Position numbers and translations under genes: made by a program. Under the pieces are notes generated by a model. That model saw only the letters and a list, made by a program, of their open reading frames with translations. It was not told the origin of the DNA and did not search any database. A stretch of 64,000 bases of DNA from Cololabis saira (lineage: Eukaryota; Chordata; Actinopteri; Beloniformes; Belonidae), in the NCBI RefSeq assembly GCF_033807715.1, contig NC_084610.1, positions 5,513,769 to 5,577,768 of the forward strand, written 5' to 3'. Below, piece after piece: positions 31,548-43,483 of this stretch; the first letter of the stretch is position 1, and each line of letters starts with the position of its first letter.

Positions 31548-31694
31548 GGCCCCGCCCCCTGACCAATCAGTGGCGAGTAGGGTGATGGCGGCCCCGCCCC
31601 CGACCAATCAGTGGCGAGTAGGGTGATGACGGCCCCGCCCCCCGACCAATCAGTGGCGAGTAGGGTGATGACGGCCCCGCCCCCCGACCAATCA
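31548..31694 (+). promoter_or_regulatory. 42-bp tandem repeats with GC box and CCAAT box
   Basis: Four units start at 31,548, 31,590, 31,631 and 31,673. Each has GGCCCCGCCCC directly followed by GACCAATCAG, matching the Sp1 and NF-Y consensus motifs. The last unit is truncated. CCAAT is on the plus strand here, opposite to the B units. Confidence 0.85.
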
Positions 31695-31905
31695 GCTCCC
31701 TGTAATGTGGTGACTTCAGAAATATTCCCGGCTCAGCCCGGTTACAACCTTGGCAGAATGGTTACAGAAAAAGTAATAATTTAAATAGTAGGGTTTTACT
31801 AATATTTATAACTTACAAATATTTAAAAAATTAGGAAAAAAAAGTTCCAGACATTTTATCGCTATGTTGGTCTGTCCTAAGCCAGTAGGTCAGCTGAAAG
31901 GAATA

Positions 31906-31975
31906 GCTGAGACTTAGCTCAGCCACATTATTGCGGTCTTTGCTGCCAGAGGTCGAGAGTTCAAGCCTGGCTTGA
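31906..31975 (+). other. Pol III A/B-box-like segment
   Basis: TTAGCTCAGCC (A-box-like) and GAGTTCAAGCC (B-box-like, close to GGTTCRANNCC) lie about 45 bp apart. The sequence does not fold into a standard cloverleaf, so no tRNA is called. A related copy with the same boxes lies at 41,648-41,718. Confidence 0.4.
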
Positions 31976-32104
31976 AATGCCAAAATTTTTGGCAGCAATT
32001 TTTGTGTTTTTTTTACATCAAAATGTTCGTCTCTGTCCTGTGACGACGCACATTACTTTTCTCTTTCCCCTTCTTCTGATTGGTTGTCCCGATTTTCTGC
32101 CATA

Positions 32105-32240
32105 ACTTTTGAATTTGAGTGGAGTTTGCGCGCGCAGCTCCCGCGGGGGGAGGGGCTGATGTTCAGCGCGGCCGCCATCTTGGTCGAGGCGCCGCATTGA
32201 CTGCCTGAGAACGTCGGGCGTTGCCGCCATCTTGGATCGG
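32105..32240 (+). promoter_or_regulatory. CpG-rich segment with two YY1-type motifs
   Basis: GCCGCCATCTTGG occurs at 32,171-32,183 and 32,223-32,235, within a CpG-dense stretch (GCGCGCGCAGCTCCCGCGG). This is the reverse complement of the AAGATGGCGGC core bound by YY1, typical just downstream of CpG promoters. Promoter activity itself is inferred. Confidence 0.6.
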
Positions 32241-32454
32241 TATCGCTTTAACTCTAGAGCGTTCACTTCTATTGTGGAAGGAGGTGTCTGCATAAGTAAA
32301 ATAACTATAACTCACTTGATTTTCAACCGATTTTCACGCGGTTTGCTTTGTTACAAACGGCAGACATGTAGCTATGATACAGGATGCTTGATGTACGTTA
32401 AATATGCAAGCTTTCATGCTAAAATACGTTCTGCAGGTAGTCACACTTCAGGTA

Positions 32455-32455
32455 T

Positions 32456-32544
<89 letters not shown>
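32455..32544. repeat. (CA)n(TA)n(CA)n microsatellite
   Basis: About 18 bp CA, 38 bp TA and 34 bp CA. The E7 copy has about 90 bp of TA. Confidence 0.96.
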
Positions 32545-32546
<2 letters not shown>

Positions 32547-33430
32547 ATACACAATACAAAATACAGTATAGCATATTAATGAATGTATTAATATATTTGA
32601 ATAACAGACATAACAAGCTTAAAAACAAAAAACATAACGGATGACAGCATACAATTGTCATAATGGAGAAAAAAAAGAAACATTTGGAAGGAGTGTGTGT
32701 GTGAGGAATTGTATATTAGTGTTATAAATTGAAATTATATAATAATGCAATCGCTATGATATATAATTTTACAATATAATACAGTCAAAAATATATGAAA
32801 TGAAGCAACATACAATGCAATAATACAATATGCTATATTACTGGGTACGCTAATATGAAATAACAACATGTAATATAATATGGTATAATAGATTAATATA
32901 ATATCATACATTCTGGACCATGAGATACAGCTGTACTGTATGATCGTCGTTCATTTGAGTGATCTGATTTTTTTTTTCATGGTTTGCATTAATGGGCGTG
33001 TCCTCACGGCTCAACAGCGCCCCCTAGAATACTTTTTTCTGCCATAACTTTTGAAAGGTTTGACATAGAGAGTCGTGGGTGGTGTCATGGGACTCGGCAT
33101 TGAGTCCTTGACCATAATTGGTGACAATTAGCCCAGTCCCTTTTTCTGATTGGTTGTCCCTATTTTCTGCTATAACTTTTAAAAGTTTTGACATAGAGAG
33201 TCGTGGGTGGTGTCATGGGACTCTGTAATGAGTCCTTGATCTTCTTTGCCCTGAATTAGCCCCGCCCCTTCTTCTGACTGGTCGTCCCTTTTTTCTGCTA
33301 TAACTTTTGAATGGTTTGACATAGGAAGTCGTGGGTGGTGTCATTTCTGATATGCTTATGGGGGGCGGTTGACGTGAGTGCGAGGGCCCGTTCATCGCTG
33401 CTTGCAGCTTTAATTATTATTATTATTATT

Positions 33431-33560
33431 AGGGCCCGAGCACCTTCAGTGCGAAGGCCCTATTGTATCTGTAGGAATTTTTATTATTATTAGGGCCCGA
33501 GCACCTTCAGTGCGAAGGCCCTATTGTATCTGTAGGAATTTTTATTATTATTATTATTTT
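33431..33560 (+). repeat. Two hairpin heads (type c)
   Basis: Heads at 33,431 and 33,492, both with GCACCTTCAGTGCGAAGGCC and CTGTAGGAATTTTT downstream, separated and followed by (ATT)n. Confidence 0.92.
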
Positions 33561-35608
33561 CCTGACAAAGTGAAGGCCTTTTTGCCCCCCTTAACATGCC
33601 CAAAAAGTCACCAAATTTTGCACCCTAGTCAGGCCTGGCGAAAAATTTGATATTTAAAGGTTTGCATTAATGGGCGTGGCAAAATGGCTCAACAGCGCCC
33701 CCTTGAAAACTTTGTGCCTCAAGCCCCACGATACGGTTTGACGTACATGCACGAAAATCGGTACACACCTGTATCATGGGACAACTTAAAGAAAAGTCTC
33801 TTGGGGTCATGCCCGAAACCGAACAGGATGTCGGCCATTTTGAATTAGTCGTGTCATTTTGGCGAAATTTATGCCATTCCTTCGAAAGTTAATTCAGCCC
33901 GAACCGTAACGTGCCCCCAAGTGTGTTATACATCAAAATGTGCGTCTCCATCCTGCGACAACACGCATTACTTTTCTCTTTCAAAAGCGTTACCGTGGCG
34001 ACGCTAGACGCCAAAAAGCGCGCCCACCCTTCATCTGATTGGTTCGACAGAAAAAACTTTGTGCCTCAAGCCCCATAATACGGTTTGACGTACATGAACG
34101 AAAATCGGTACACACCTGTATCATGTTGCAACTAAAAGAAAAGTCTCTTGGCGCCATAGCCGAAACCGAACAGGAAGTCGGCCATTTTGAACATTCTGAA
34201 TTAATTGCGTAATTTTGGAGCAATATATGCCATTCATTCGAGAGTTAATTCAGCCCGAACCGTATCGTGAACCCAGATGTGTTATACATCAAAATGTGCG
34301 TCTCCATCCTGCGACTACACGCATTACTTTTCTCTTTCAAAAGTGTTACCGTGGCGACGCTAGAAGCCAACAAGCGCATCGCCCCTTCATCTGATTGGTC
34401 CATATTTGATAGCTCCCCAAAAGGCACCAAATTTGGCATGCAAGCCAGGCCTGGCGATACATTTGATATTTAATGGTTTGCATTAATGGGCGTGACAAAA
34501 TGGCTCAACAGCGCCCCCTAGAAAACTTTGTGCCTCAAGCCCCACAATACGGTTTGACGTACATGCACGAAAATCGCTACACACCTGTATCATGGCACAA
34601 CTTAAAGAAAAGTCTCTTGGAGCCATGGCCGAAACCGAACAGGATGTCGGCCATTTTGAATACATTGTGTCATTTTGGCGAAATTTATGCCATTCCTTCG
34701 AGAGTTAATTCAGCCCGAACCGTAACGTGCACCCAGGTGTGTTATACATCAAAATGTGCGTCTACATCCTGCGACACCACGCATTACTTTTCTCTTTCAA
34801 AAGTGTTACCGTGGCGACGCTAGACGCCAAAAGGCGCGCCCCCCCTTCATGTGATTGGTCCATATTTGATAGTTCTACAAAAGTCACCAAATTTTGCATG
34901 CAAGCCAGACTTGGCGATACATTTGATATTTCATGGTTTGCATTAATGGGCGTGGCCTAACGGCTCAACAGCGCCCCCTGCCATAACTTTTGAATGGTTT
35001 GACATAGAGAGTCCTGGGTGGTGTCATAAGATTCTGTATGGAGTCCTTGACCTTCATTGGCATGAATTAGCCCCGCCCCTTCTTGTCATTGGTTGTCCCT
35101 TTTTTCTGCTATAACATTTTAATTGTTTGACATAGGAAGTCGTGGGTGGTGTCATCAGATTCTTTATGGAGTCCTTGACCTTCATTGGCTTAAATTAGCC
35201 CCGCCCCTTCTTCTGATTGGTTGTCCCTTTTTTCTGCTATAACTTTTGAATGGTTTGACATAGGAAGTCGTGGGTGGTGTCATGGGACTCTGTAATTAGT
35301 CCTTAAGCTTCGTTGGCCTTAATTAGCCCCGCCCCTTCTTCTGATTGGTTGTCCCGATTTTCTGCTATAACTTTGGAATGGTTTGACATAGAGAGTCGTG
35401 GGTGGTGTCATCAGATTCTGTATGGAGTCCTTGACCTTCATTGGCTTGAATTAGCCCCGCCCCTTCTTCTGATTGGTTGTCCCTTTTTTCTGCTATAACT
35501 TTTCAATGGTTTGACATAGGAAGTCGTGGGTGGTGTCATTTCTGATACTTATGGGGGGCGGTGGCCGTGAGTGCGAGGGCCCGTTCATTGCTGCTTGCAG
35601 CTTTAATT
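33561..35608 (+). mobile_element. Body E4, family 1
   Basis: Lead CCTGACAAAGTGAAGGCC, then an A unit starting near 33,655, the shortened A form resuming near 34,044, A units at 34,473 and 34,933 (partial), four B-type GC/CCAAT pairs (about 35,074; 35,199; 35,327; 35,455) and the tail at 35,570-35,608. The pre-tail sequence has the TGATACTTATGG deletion variant shared only with E6. Confidence 0.9.
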
Positions 35609-37435
35609 ATTATTATTATTATTTTCCTGACAAAGTGAAGGCCTTTTTGCCCCCCTTAACATGCCCAAAAAGTCACCAAATTTTGCACCCTAGTCAAGCC
35701 TGGCGAAAAATTTGATATTTAAAGGTTTGCATTAATGGGCGTGGCAAAATGGCTCAACAGCGCCCCCCGGAAAACTTTGTGCCTCAAGCCCCACGATACG
35801 GTTTGACGTACATGCACGAAAATCGGTACACACCTGTATCATGGCGCAACTTAAAGAAAAGTCTCTTTGGGTCATGTCGAGAAACCGAACAGGAAGTCGG
35901 CCATTTTGAATTAATCGTGTCATTTTGGCGAAATTTATGCCTTCCTTCGGCAGTTAATTCAGCCCGAACCGTAACGTTCCCCCAAGTGTGTTATACATCG
36001 AAATGTGCGTCTCCATCCTCCGACCCCACGCATTACTTTTCTCTTTCGAAAGCGTTACCGTGGCGACGCTAGACGCCAAAAAGCGCGCCCACCCTTCATC
36101 TGATTGGTTCAGACAGAAAAAACTTTGCGCCTCAAGCCCCATAATACGGTTTGACGTACATGAACGAAAATCGGTACACACCTGTATCATGTCACAACTA
36201 AAAGAAAAGTCTCTTGGCGCCATGGCCGAAACCGAACAGGAAGTCGGCCATTTTGAACATTCTGAATTAATTGCGTAATTTTGGAGCAATATATGCCATT
36301 CCTTCGAGAGTTAATTCAGCCCGAACCGTATCGTGAACCCAGATGTGTTATACATCAAAATGTGCGTCTCCATCCTGCGACTACACGCATTACTTTTCTC
36401 TTTCCAAAGTGTTACCTTGGCGACGCTAGACGCCAACAAGCGCACCCCTCCTTCATCTGATTGGTCCATATTTGATAGTTCCCCAAAAGGCACCAAATTT
36501 TGCACGCAAGCCAGGCCTGTCGAAAAATTTGATATTTCATGGTTTGCATTAATGGGCGTGGCAAAATGGCTCAACAGCGCCCCCCGGAAAACTTTGTGCC
36601 TCAAGCCCCACAATACGGTTTGACGTACATGCACGAAAATCGCTACACACCTGTATCATGGCACAACTTAAAGAAAAGTCTCTTGGAGCCATGGCCGAAA
36701 CCGAACAGGATGTCGGCCATTTTGAATACATTGTGTCATTTTGGCGAAATTTATGCCATTCCTTCGGCAGTTAATTCAGCCCGAACCGTAACGTGCCCCC
36801 AGGTGTGTTATACATCAAAATGTGCGTCTACATCCTGCGACACCACGCATTACTTTTCTCTTTCAAAAGTGTTACCGTGGCGACGCTAGACGCCAAAAGG
36901 CGCGCCCCCCCTTCATGTGATTGGTCCATATTTGATAGTTCTCCAAAAGTCACCAAATTTTGCATGCAAGCCAGACTTGGTGATAAATTTGATATTTCAT
37001 GATTTGCATTAATGGTCGTGGCCTAACGGCTCAACAGCGCCCCCTAGAATACGTTTCTCTGCCATAACTTTTGAATGGTTTGACATAGGAAGTCATGGGT
37101 GGTATCATGGGACTCTGTAACTAGTTCTTAAGCTTCGTTTGCCTTAATTAGCCCCGCCCCTTCTTCTGATTGGTTGTCCCGATTTTCTGCTATAACTTTG
37201 GAATGGTTTGACATAGAGAGTCCTGGGTGGTGTCATAAGATTCTGTATGGAGTCCTTGACCTTCATTGGCCTGAATTAGCCCCGCCCCTTCTTCTGATTG
37301 GTTGTCCCTATTTTCTGCTATAACTTTTTAAGGGTTTGACATAGAGAGTCGTTGGTGCTGTCATTTCTGATATGCTTATGGGGGGCGGTGGCCGTGAGTG
37401 CGAGGGCCCGTTCATCGCTGCTTGCAGCTTTAATT
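35609..37435 (+). mobile_element. Body E5, family 1, headless
   Basis: Starts after the (ATT)n following the E4 tail. A units start near 35,723, 36,109 (shortened form), 36,539 and 36,999 (partial). Two B-type GC/CCAAT pairs (37,151; 37,279) and the tail at 37,397-37,435 follow. Its last B unit (TTTTTAAGGGTTTGACATAG) matches that of E2. Confidence 0.9.
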
Positions 37436-39515
37436 ATTATTATTATTATTTTCCTGACAAAGTGAAGGCCTTTTTGCCCCCCTTAACATGCCTAAAAAGT
37501 CACCAAATTTTGCACCCTAGTCAGGCCTGGCGAAAAATTTGATATTTAAAGGTTTGCATTAATGGGCGTGGCAAAATGGCTCAACAGCGCCCCCTTGAAA
37601 ACTTTGTGCCTCAAGCCCCACGATACGGTTTGACGTACATGCACGAAAATCGGTACACACCTGTATCATGGGACAACTTAAACAAAAGTCTCTTGGGATC
37701 ATGCCCGAAACCGAACAGGATGTCGGCCATTTTGAATTAGTCGTGTCATTTTGGCGAAATTTATGCCATTCCTTCGAAAGTTAATTCAGCCCGAACCGTA
37801 ACGTGCCCCCAAGTGTGTTATACATCAAAATGTGCGTCTCCATCCTGCGACAACACGCATTACTTTTCTCTTTGAAAAGCGTTACCGTGGCGGCGCTAGA
37901 CGCCAAAAAGCGCGCCCACCCTTCATCTGGTTGGTTCGACAGAAAAAACTTTGTGCCTCAAGCCCCATAATACGGTTTGACGTACATGAACGAAAATCGG
38001 TACACACCTGTATCATGTCGCAACTAAAAGAAAAGTCTCTTGGCGCCATGGCCGAAACCGAACAGGAAGTCGGCCATTTTGAACATTCTGAATTAATTGC
38101 GTAATTTTGGAGCAATATATGCCATTCCTTCGAGAGTTAATTCAGCCCGAACCGTATCGTGAACCCAGGTGTGTTATACATCAAAATGTGCGTCTCCATC
38201 CTGCGACTACACGCATTACTTTTCTCTTTCGAAAGTGTTACCGTGGCGACGCTAGACGCCAACAAGCGCAACCCCCCTTCATCTGATTGGTCCATATTTG
38301 ATAGTTCCCCAAAAGGCACCAAATTTGGCATGCAAGCCATGCCTGGCGATAAATTTGATATTTCATGGTTTGCATTAATGGGCGTGGCAAAATGGCTCAA
38401 CAGCGCCCCCCGGAAAATTTTGTGCCTCAAGCCCCACAATACGGTTTGACGTACATGCACGAAAATCGGTACACACCTGTATCATGGCACAACTTAAAGA
38501 AAAGTCTCTTGGAGCCATGGCCGAAACCGAACAGGATGCCGGCCATTTTGAATAAATTGTGTCATTTTGGCGAAATTTATGCCATTCCTTCGGCAGTTAA
38601 TTCAGCCCGAACCGTAACGTGCACCCAGGTGTGTTATACATCAAAATGTGCATCTACATTCTGCAACACCACGCATTACTTTTCTCTTTCAAAAGTGTTA
38701 CCGTGGCGACGCTAGACGCCAAAAGGCGCACCCCCCCTTCATGTGATTGGTCCATATTTGATAGTTCTCCAAAAGTCACCAAATTTTGCATGCAAGCCAG
38801 ACTTGGCGATAAATTTGATATTTCATGGGTTGCATTAATGGGCGTGGCCTAACGGCTCAACAGCGCCCCCTAGAATAATTTTATCTGCCATAACTTTTGA
38901 ATGGTTTGACATAGGAAGTTGTGGGTGGTATCATGGGACTCTGTAATGAGTTCTTAAGCTTCGTTGGCCTTAATTAGCCCCGCCCCTTCTTCTGATTGGT
39001 TGTCCCGATTTTCTGCTATAACTTTGGAATGGTTTGACATAGAGAGTCGTGGGTGGTGTCATGGGATTCTTTATGGAGCCCTTGACCTTCATTGGCTTAA
39101 ATTAGCCCCGCCCCTTCTTCTGATTGGTTGTCCCTTTTTTCTGCTATAACTTTTGAATGGTTTGACATAGGAAGTCGTGGGTGGTGTCATGGGACTCTGT
39201 AATGAGTCCTTAAGCTTCGTTGGCCTTAATTAGCCCCGCCCCTTCTTCTGATTGGTTGTCCCGATTTTCTGCTATAACTTTGGAATTGTTTGACATAGAG
39301 AGTCGTGGGTGGTGTCATCAGATTCTGTATGGAGTCCTTGACCTTCATTGGCTTGAATTAGCCCCGCCCCTTCTTCTGATTGGTTGTCCCTTTTTTCTGC
39401 TATAACTTTTCAATGGTTTGACATAGGAAGTCGTGGGTGGTGTCATTTCTGATACTTATGGGGGGCGGTGGCCGTGAGTGCGAGGGCCCGTTCATTGCTG
39501 CTTGCAGCTTTAATT
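37436..39515 (+). mobile_element. Body E6, family 1, headless
   Basis: A units start near 37,550, 37,936 (shortened form), 38,365 and 38,825 (partial). Four GC/CCAAT pairs (38,979; 39,105; 39,235; 39,362) and the tail at 39,477-39,515 follow. The TGATACTTATGG and TTCATTGCTG variants match E4. Confidence 0.9.
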
Positions 39516-41289
39516 ATTATTATTATTATTTTCCTGACAAAGTGAAGGCCTTTTTGCCCCCCTTAACATGCCCAAAAAGTCACCAAATTTTGCACCCTAG
39601 TCAGGCCTGGCGAAAAATTTGATATTTAAAGGTTTGCATTAATGGGCGTGGCAAAATGGCTCAACAGCGCCCCCTTGAAAACTTTGTGCCTCAAGCCCCA
39701 CGATACGGTTTGACGTACATGCACGAAAATCGGTACACACCTGTATCATGGGACAACTTAAACAAAAGTCTCTTGGGGTCATGCCCGAAAGCGAACAGGA
39801 TGTCGGCCATTTTGAATTAGTCGTGTCATTTTGGCGAAATTTATGCCATTCCTTCGAAAGTTAATTCAGCCCGAACCGTAACGTGCCCCCAAGTGTGTTA
39901 TACATCAAAATGTGCGTCTCCATCCTGCGACAACACGCATTACTTTTCTCTTTCAAAAGCGTTACCGTGGCGGCGCTAGACGCCAAAAAGCGCGCCCACC
40001 CTTCATCTGATTGGTTCGACAGAAAAAACTTTGTGCCTCAAGCCCCATAATACGGTTTGACGTACATGAACGAAAATCGGTACACACCTGTATCATGTTG
40101 CAACTAAAAGAAATGTCTCTTGGCGCCATGGCCGAAACCGAACAGGAAGTTGGCCATTTTGAACATTCTGAATTAATTGCGTAATTTTGGAGCAATATAT
40201 GCCATTCCTTCGAGAGTTAATTCAGCCCGAACCGTATCGTGAACCCAGATGTGTTATACATCAAAATATGTGTCTCCATCCTGCGACTACACTCATTACT
40301 TTTCTCTTTCGAAAGTGTTACCGTGGCGACGCTAGACGCCAACAAGCGCACCCCCCCTTCATCTGATTGGTCCATATTTGATAGTTCCCCAAAAGGCACC
40401 AAATTTGGCATGCAAGCCATGCCTGGCGATAAATTTGATATTTCATGGTTTGCATTAATGGGCGTGGCAAAATGGCTCAACAGCGCCCCCCGGAAAACTT
40501 TGTGCCTCAAGCCCCACAATACGGTTTGACGTACATGCACGAAAATCGGTACACACCTGTATCATGGCACAACTTAAAGAAAAGTCTCTTGGAGCCATGG
40601 CCGAAACCGAACAGGATGTTGGCCATTTTGAATTAATTGTGTAATTTTGGCGCAATTTATGCCATTCCTTCGGCAGTTAATTCAGCCCGAACCGTAACGT
40701 GCACCCAGGTGTGTTATACACCAAAATGTGCGTCTCCATCGTGCGACACCACGCATTACTTTTCTCTTTCAAAAGTGTTACCGTGGCGACGCTAGACGCG
40801 AAAAAGCGCACCCACCCTTCATCTGATTGGTCCATATTTGATAGTTCTCCAAAAGTCACCAAAATTTGCATGCAAGCCAGGCCTGGCGATAAATGTGATA
40901 TTTCATGGTTTGCATTAATGGGCGTGGCTTAACGGCTCAACAGCGCCCCCTAGAATACTTTTCTCTGCCATAACTTTTGAATGGTTTCACATAGAGAGTC
41001 GTGGGTGGTGTCATGGGACTCTGTAATGAGTCCTTAAGCTTCGTTGGCCTTAATTAGCCCCGCCCCTTCTTCTGATTGGTTGTCCCGATTTTCTGCTATA
41101 ACTTTTGAATGGTTTGACATAGGAAGTCGTGGGTGGTGTCATCAGATTCTTTATGGAGTCCTTGACCTTCATTGGCCTGAATTAGCCCCGCCCCTTCTTC
41201 TGATTGGTTGTCCTTTTTTTATAATAAAATTGCCACGAGCCGCCAGTCGCTCTCGCGCTGACTCCCGCTTCCTGATTCAAACGTCTGCC

Positions 41290-41440
41290 GGCCCCGCCCC
41301 CTGACCAATCAGTGGCGAGTAGGGTGATGGCGGCCCCGCCCCCCGACCAATCAGTGGCGAGTAGGGTGATGACGGCCCCGCCCCCCGACCAATCAGTGGC
41401 GAGTAGGGTGATGACGGCCCCGCCCCCCGACCAATCAGCT
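41290..41440 (+). promoter_or_regulatory. 42-bp tandem repeats with GC box and CCAAT box, copy 2
   Basis: Units start at 41,290, 41,332, 41,374 and 41,416, an exact 42-bp period. Motifs are as in the E3 copy. Confidence 0.85.
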
Positions 41441-41874
41441 CCCTGTAATGTGGTGACTTCAGAAATATTCCCGGCTCAGCCCGGTTACAACCTTGGCAGA
41501 ATGGTTACAGAAAAAGTAATAATTTAAATAGTAGGGTTTTACTAATATTTATAACTTACAAATATTTAAAAAATTAGGAAAAAAAAGTTCCAGACATTTT
41601 ATCGCTATGTTGGTCTGTCCTAAGCCAGTAGGTCAAATAAAAGGAATAGCCTAGACTTAGCTCAGCCGGATTATTGCGGTCTTTGCTGCCAGAAGTCGAG
41701 AGTTCAAGCCTGGCTTGATATGCCAAAATTTTTGTCAGCAATTTTTGTGTTTTTTTTACATCAAAATGTTCGTCTCTGTCCTGTGACGGCGCACATTACT
41801 TTTCTCTTTCCCCTTCTTCTGATTGGTTGTCCCGATTTTCTGCCATAACTTTTGAATTTGAGTGGAGTTTGCGC

Positions 41875-41985
41875 GCGCAGCTCCCGCGGGGGGAGGGGCT
41901 GATGTTCAGCGCGGCCGCCATCTTGGTCGAGGCGCCGCATTGACTGCCTGAGAACGTCGGGCGTGGCCGCCATCTTGGATCGGTA
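41875..41985 (+). promoter_or_regulatory. CpG-rich segment with two YY1-type motifs, copy 2
   Basis: GCCGCCATCTTGG occurs twice in a CpG-dense context, as in the E3 copy. Confidence 0.58.
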
Positions 41986-42198
41986 TCGCTTTAACTCTAG
42001 AGCGTTCACTTCTATTGTGGAAGGAGGTGTCTGCATAAGTAAAATAACTATAACTCACTTGATTTTCAACCGATTTTCACGCGGTTTGCTTTGTTACAAA
42101 CGGCAGACATGTAGCTATGATACAGGATGCTTGATGTACGTTAAATATGCAAGCTTTCATGCTAAAATACGTTCTGCAGGTAGTCACACTTCAGGTAT

Positions 42199-42345
<147 letters not shown>

Positions 42346-42861
42346 ATATACACAATACAAAGTACAGTATAGCATATTAATGAATGTATAAATATATTTG
42401 AATAACAGAGATAACAAGCTTAAAAACAAAAAACATAACGGATGACAGCATACAATTGTCATAATGGAGAAAAAAAAGAAACATTTGGAAGGAGTGTGTG
42501 TGTGAGGAATTGTATATTAGTGTTATAAATTGAAATTATATAATAATGCAATCGCTATGATATATAATTTTACAATATAATACAGTCAAAAATATATGAA
42601 ATGAAGCAACATACAATGCAATAATACAATATGCTATATTACTGGGTACGCTAATATGAAATAACAACATGTAATATAATATGGTATAATAGATTAATAT
42701 AATATCATACATTCTGGACCATGAGATACAGCTGTACTGTATGATCGTCGTTCATTTGAGTGATCTGATTTTTTTTTTCATGGTTTGCATTAATGGGCGT
42801 GTCCTCACGGCTCAACAGCGCCCCTTAGAATACTTTTTTCTGCCATAACTTTTGAATGGTT

Positions 42862-43375
42862 TGACATAGAGAGTCGTGGGTGGTGTCATGGGACTCGGCA
42901 TTGAGTCCTTGACCATAATTGGTGACAATTAGCCCAGTCCCTTTTTCTGATTGGTTGTCCCTATTTTCTGCTATAACTTTTGAATGTTTTGACATAGAGA
43001 GTCGTGGGTGGTGTCATGGGACTTTGTATTGAGTCCTTGATCTTCTTTGCCCTGAATTAGCCCCGCCCCTTCTTCTGACTGGTCGTCCCTTTTTTCTGCT
43101 ATAACTTTTGAATGGTTTGACATAGAGAGTCGTGGGTGGTGTCATGGGACTCGGCATTGAGTCCTTGACCATAATTGGTGACAATTAGCCCAGTCCCTTT
43201 TTCTGATTGGTTGTCCCTATTTTCTGCTATAACTTTTGAATGTTTTGACATAGAGAGTCGTGGGTGGTGTCATGGGACTTTGTATTGAGTCCTTGATCTT
43301 CTTTGCCCTGAATTAGCCCCGCCCCTTCTTCTGACTGGTCGTCCCTTTTTTCTGCTATAACTTTTGAATGGTTTG
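42862..43375 (+). repeat. 256-bp tandem duplication of two B units
   Basis: The block with GTGACAATTAGCCCAGTCC and its neighbouring B unit occurs twice at an offset of 256 bp with no difference that I can see. E3 has only one copy at the matching place. Confidence 0.88.
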
Positions 43376-43483
43376 ACATAGGAAGTCGTGGGTGGTGTCA
43401 TTTCTGATATGCTTATGGGGGGCGGTTGACGTGAGTGCGAGGGCCCGTTCATTGCTGCTTGCAGCTTTAATTATTATTATTAT

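Larger units (their letters stand above)
31474..32968 (+). repeat. Composite insert of E3 (CpG-rich promoter-like and AT-rich part)
   Basis: In order it holds an ATAATAAAATTGCCGCGAGC start, four 42-bp GC/CCAAT repeats, an AT-rich stretch, a Pol III-box-like segment (31,906-31,975), a CpG-rich part with two YY1-type sites (32,105-32,240), about 150 bp also shared with E8, a (CA)(TA)(CA) microsatellite, and about 400 bp of AT-rich sequence. The second copy is 41,217-42,774. No open frame of interest. Confidence 0.85.
29790..33415 (+). mobile_element. Body E3, family 1, with 1.5-kb CpG/AT insert
   Basis: A units start at 29,887 (internally shortened, the next resuming with GGTTCAACAGAAAAAAC near 30,270), 30,703 and 31,163 (partial). 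B units start at 31,225 and 31,352. A distinct 1.5-kb segment follows (31,474-32,968), then a second partial A unit (32,978), B units (33,040 to 33,294) and the tail (33,377-33,415). The same order, including the insert, recurs in E7 about 9.74 kb downstream, at very high identity. Confidence 0.9.

Noticed and set aside
31906..31975. A tRNA gene
   Set aside because: A and B boxes are present, but the arms do not pair into a cloverleaf and the length between possible acceptor halves (about 95 nt) does not fit.
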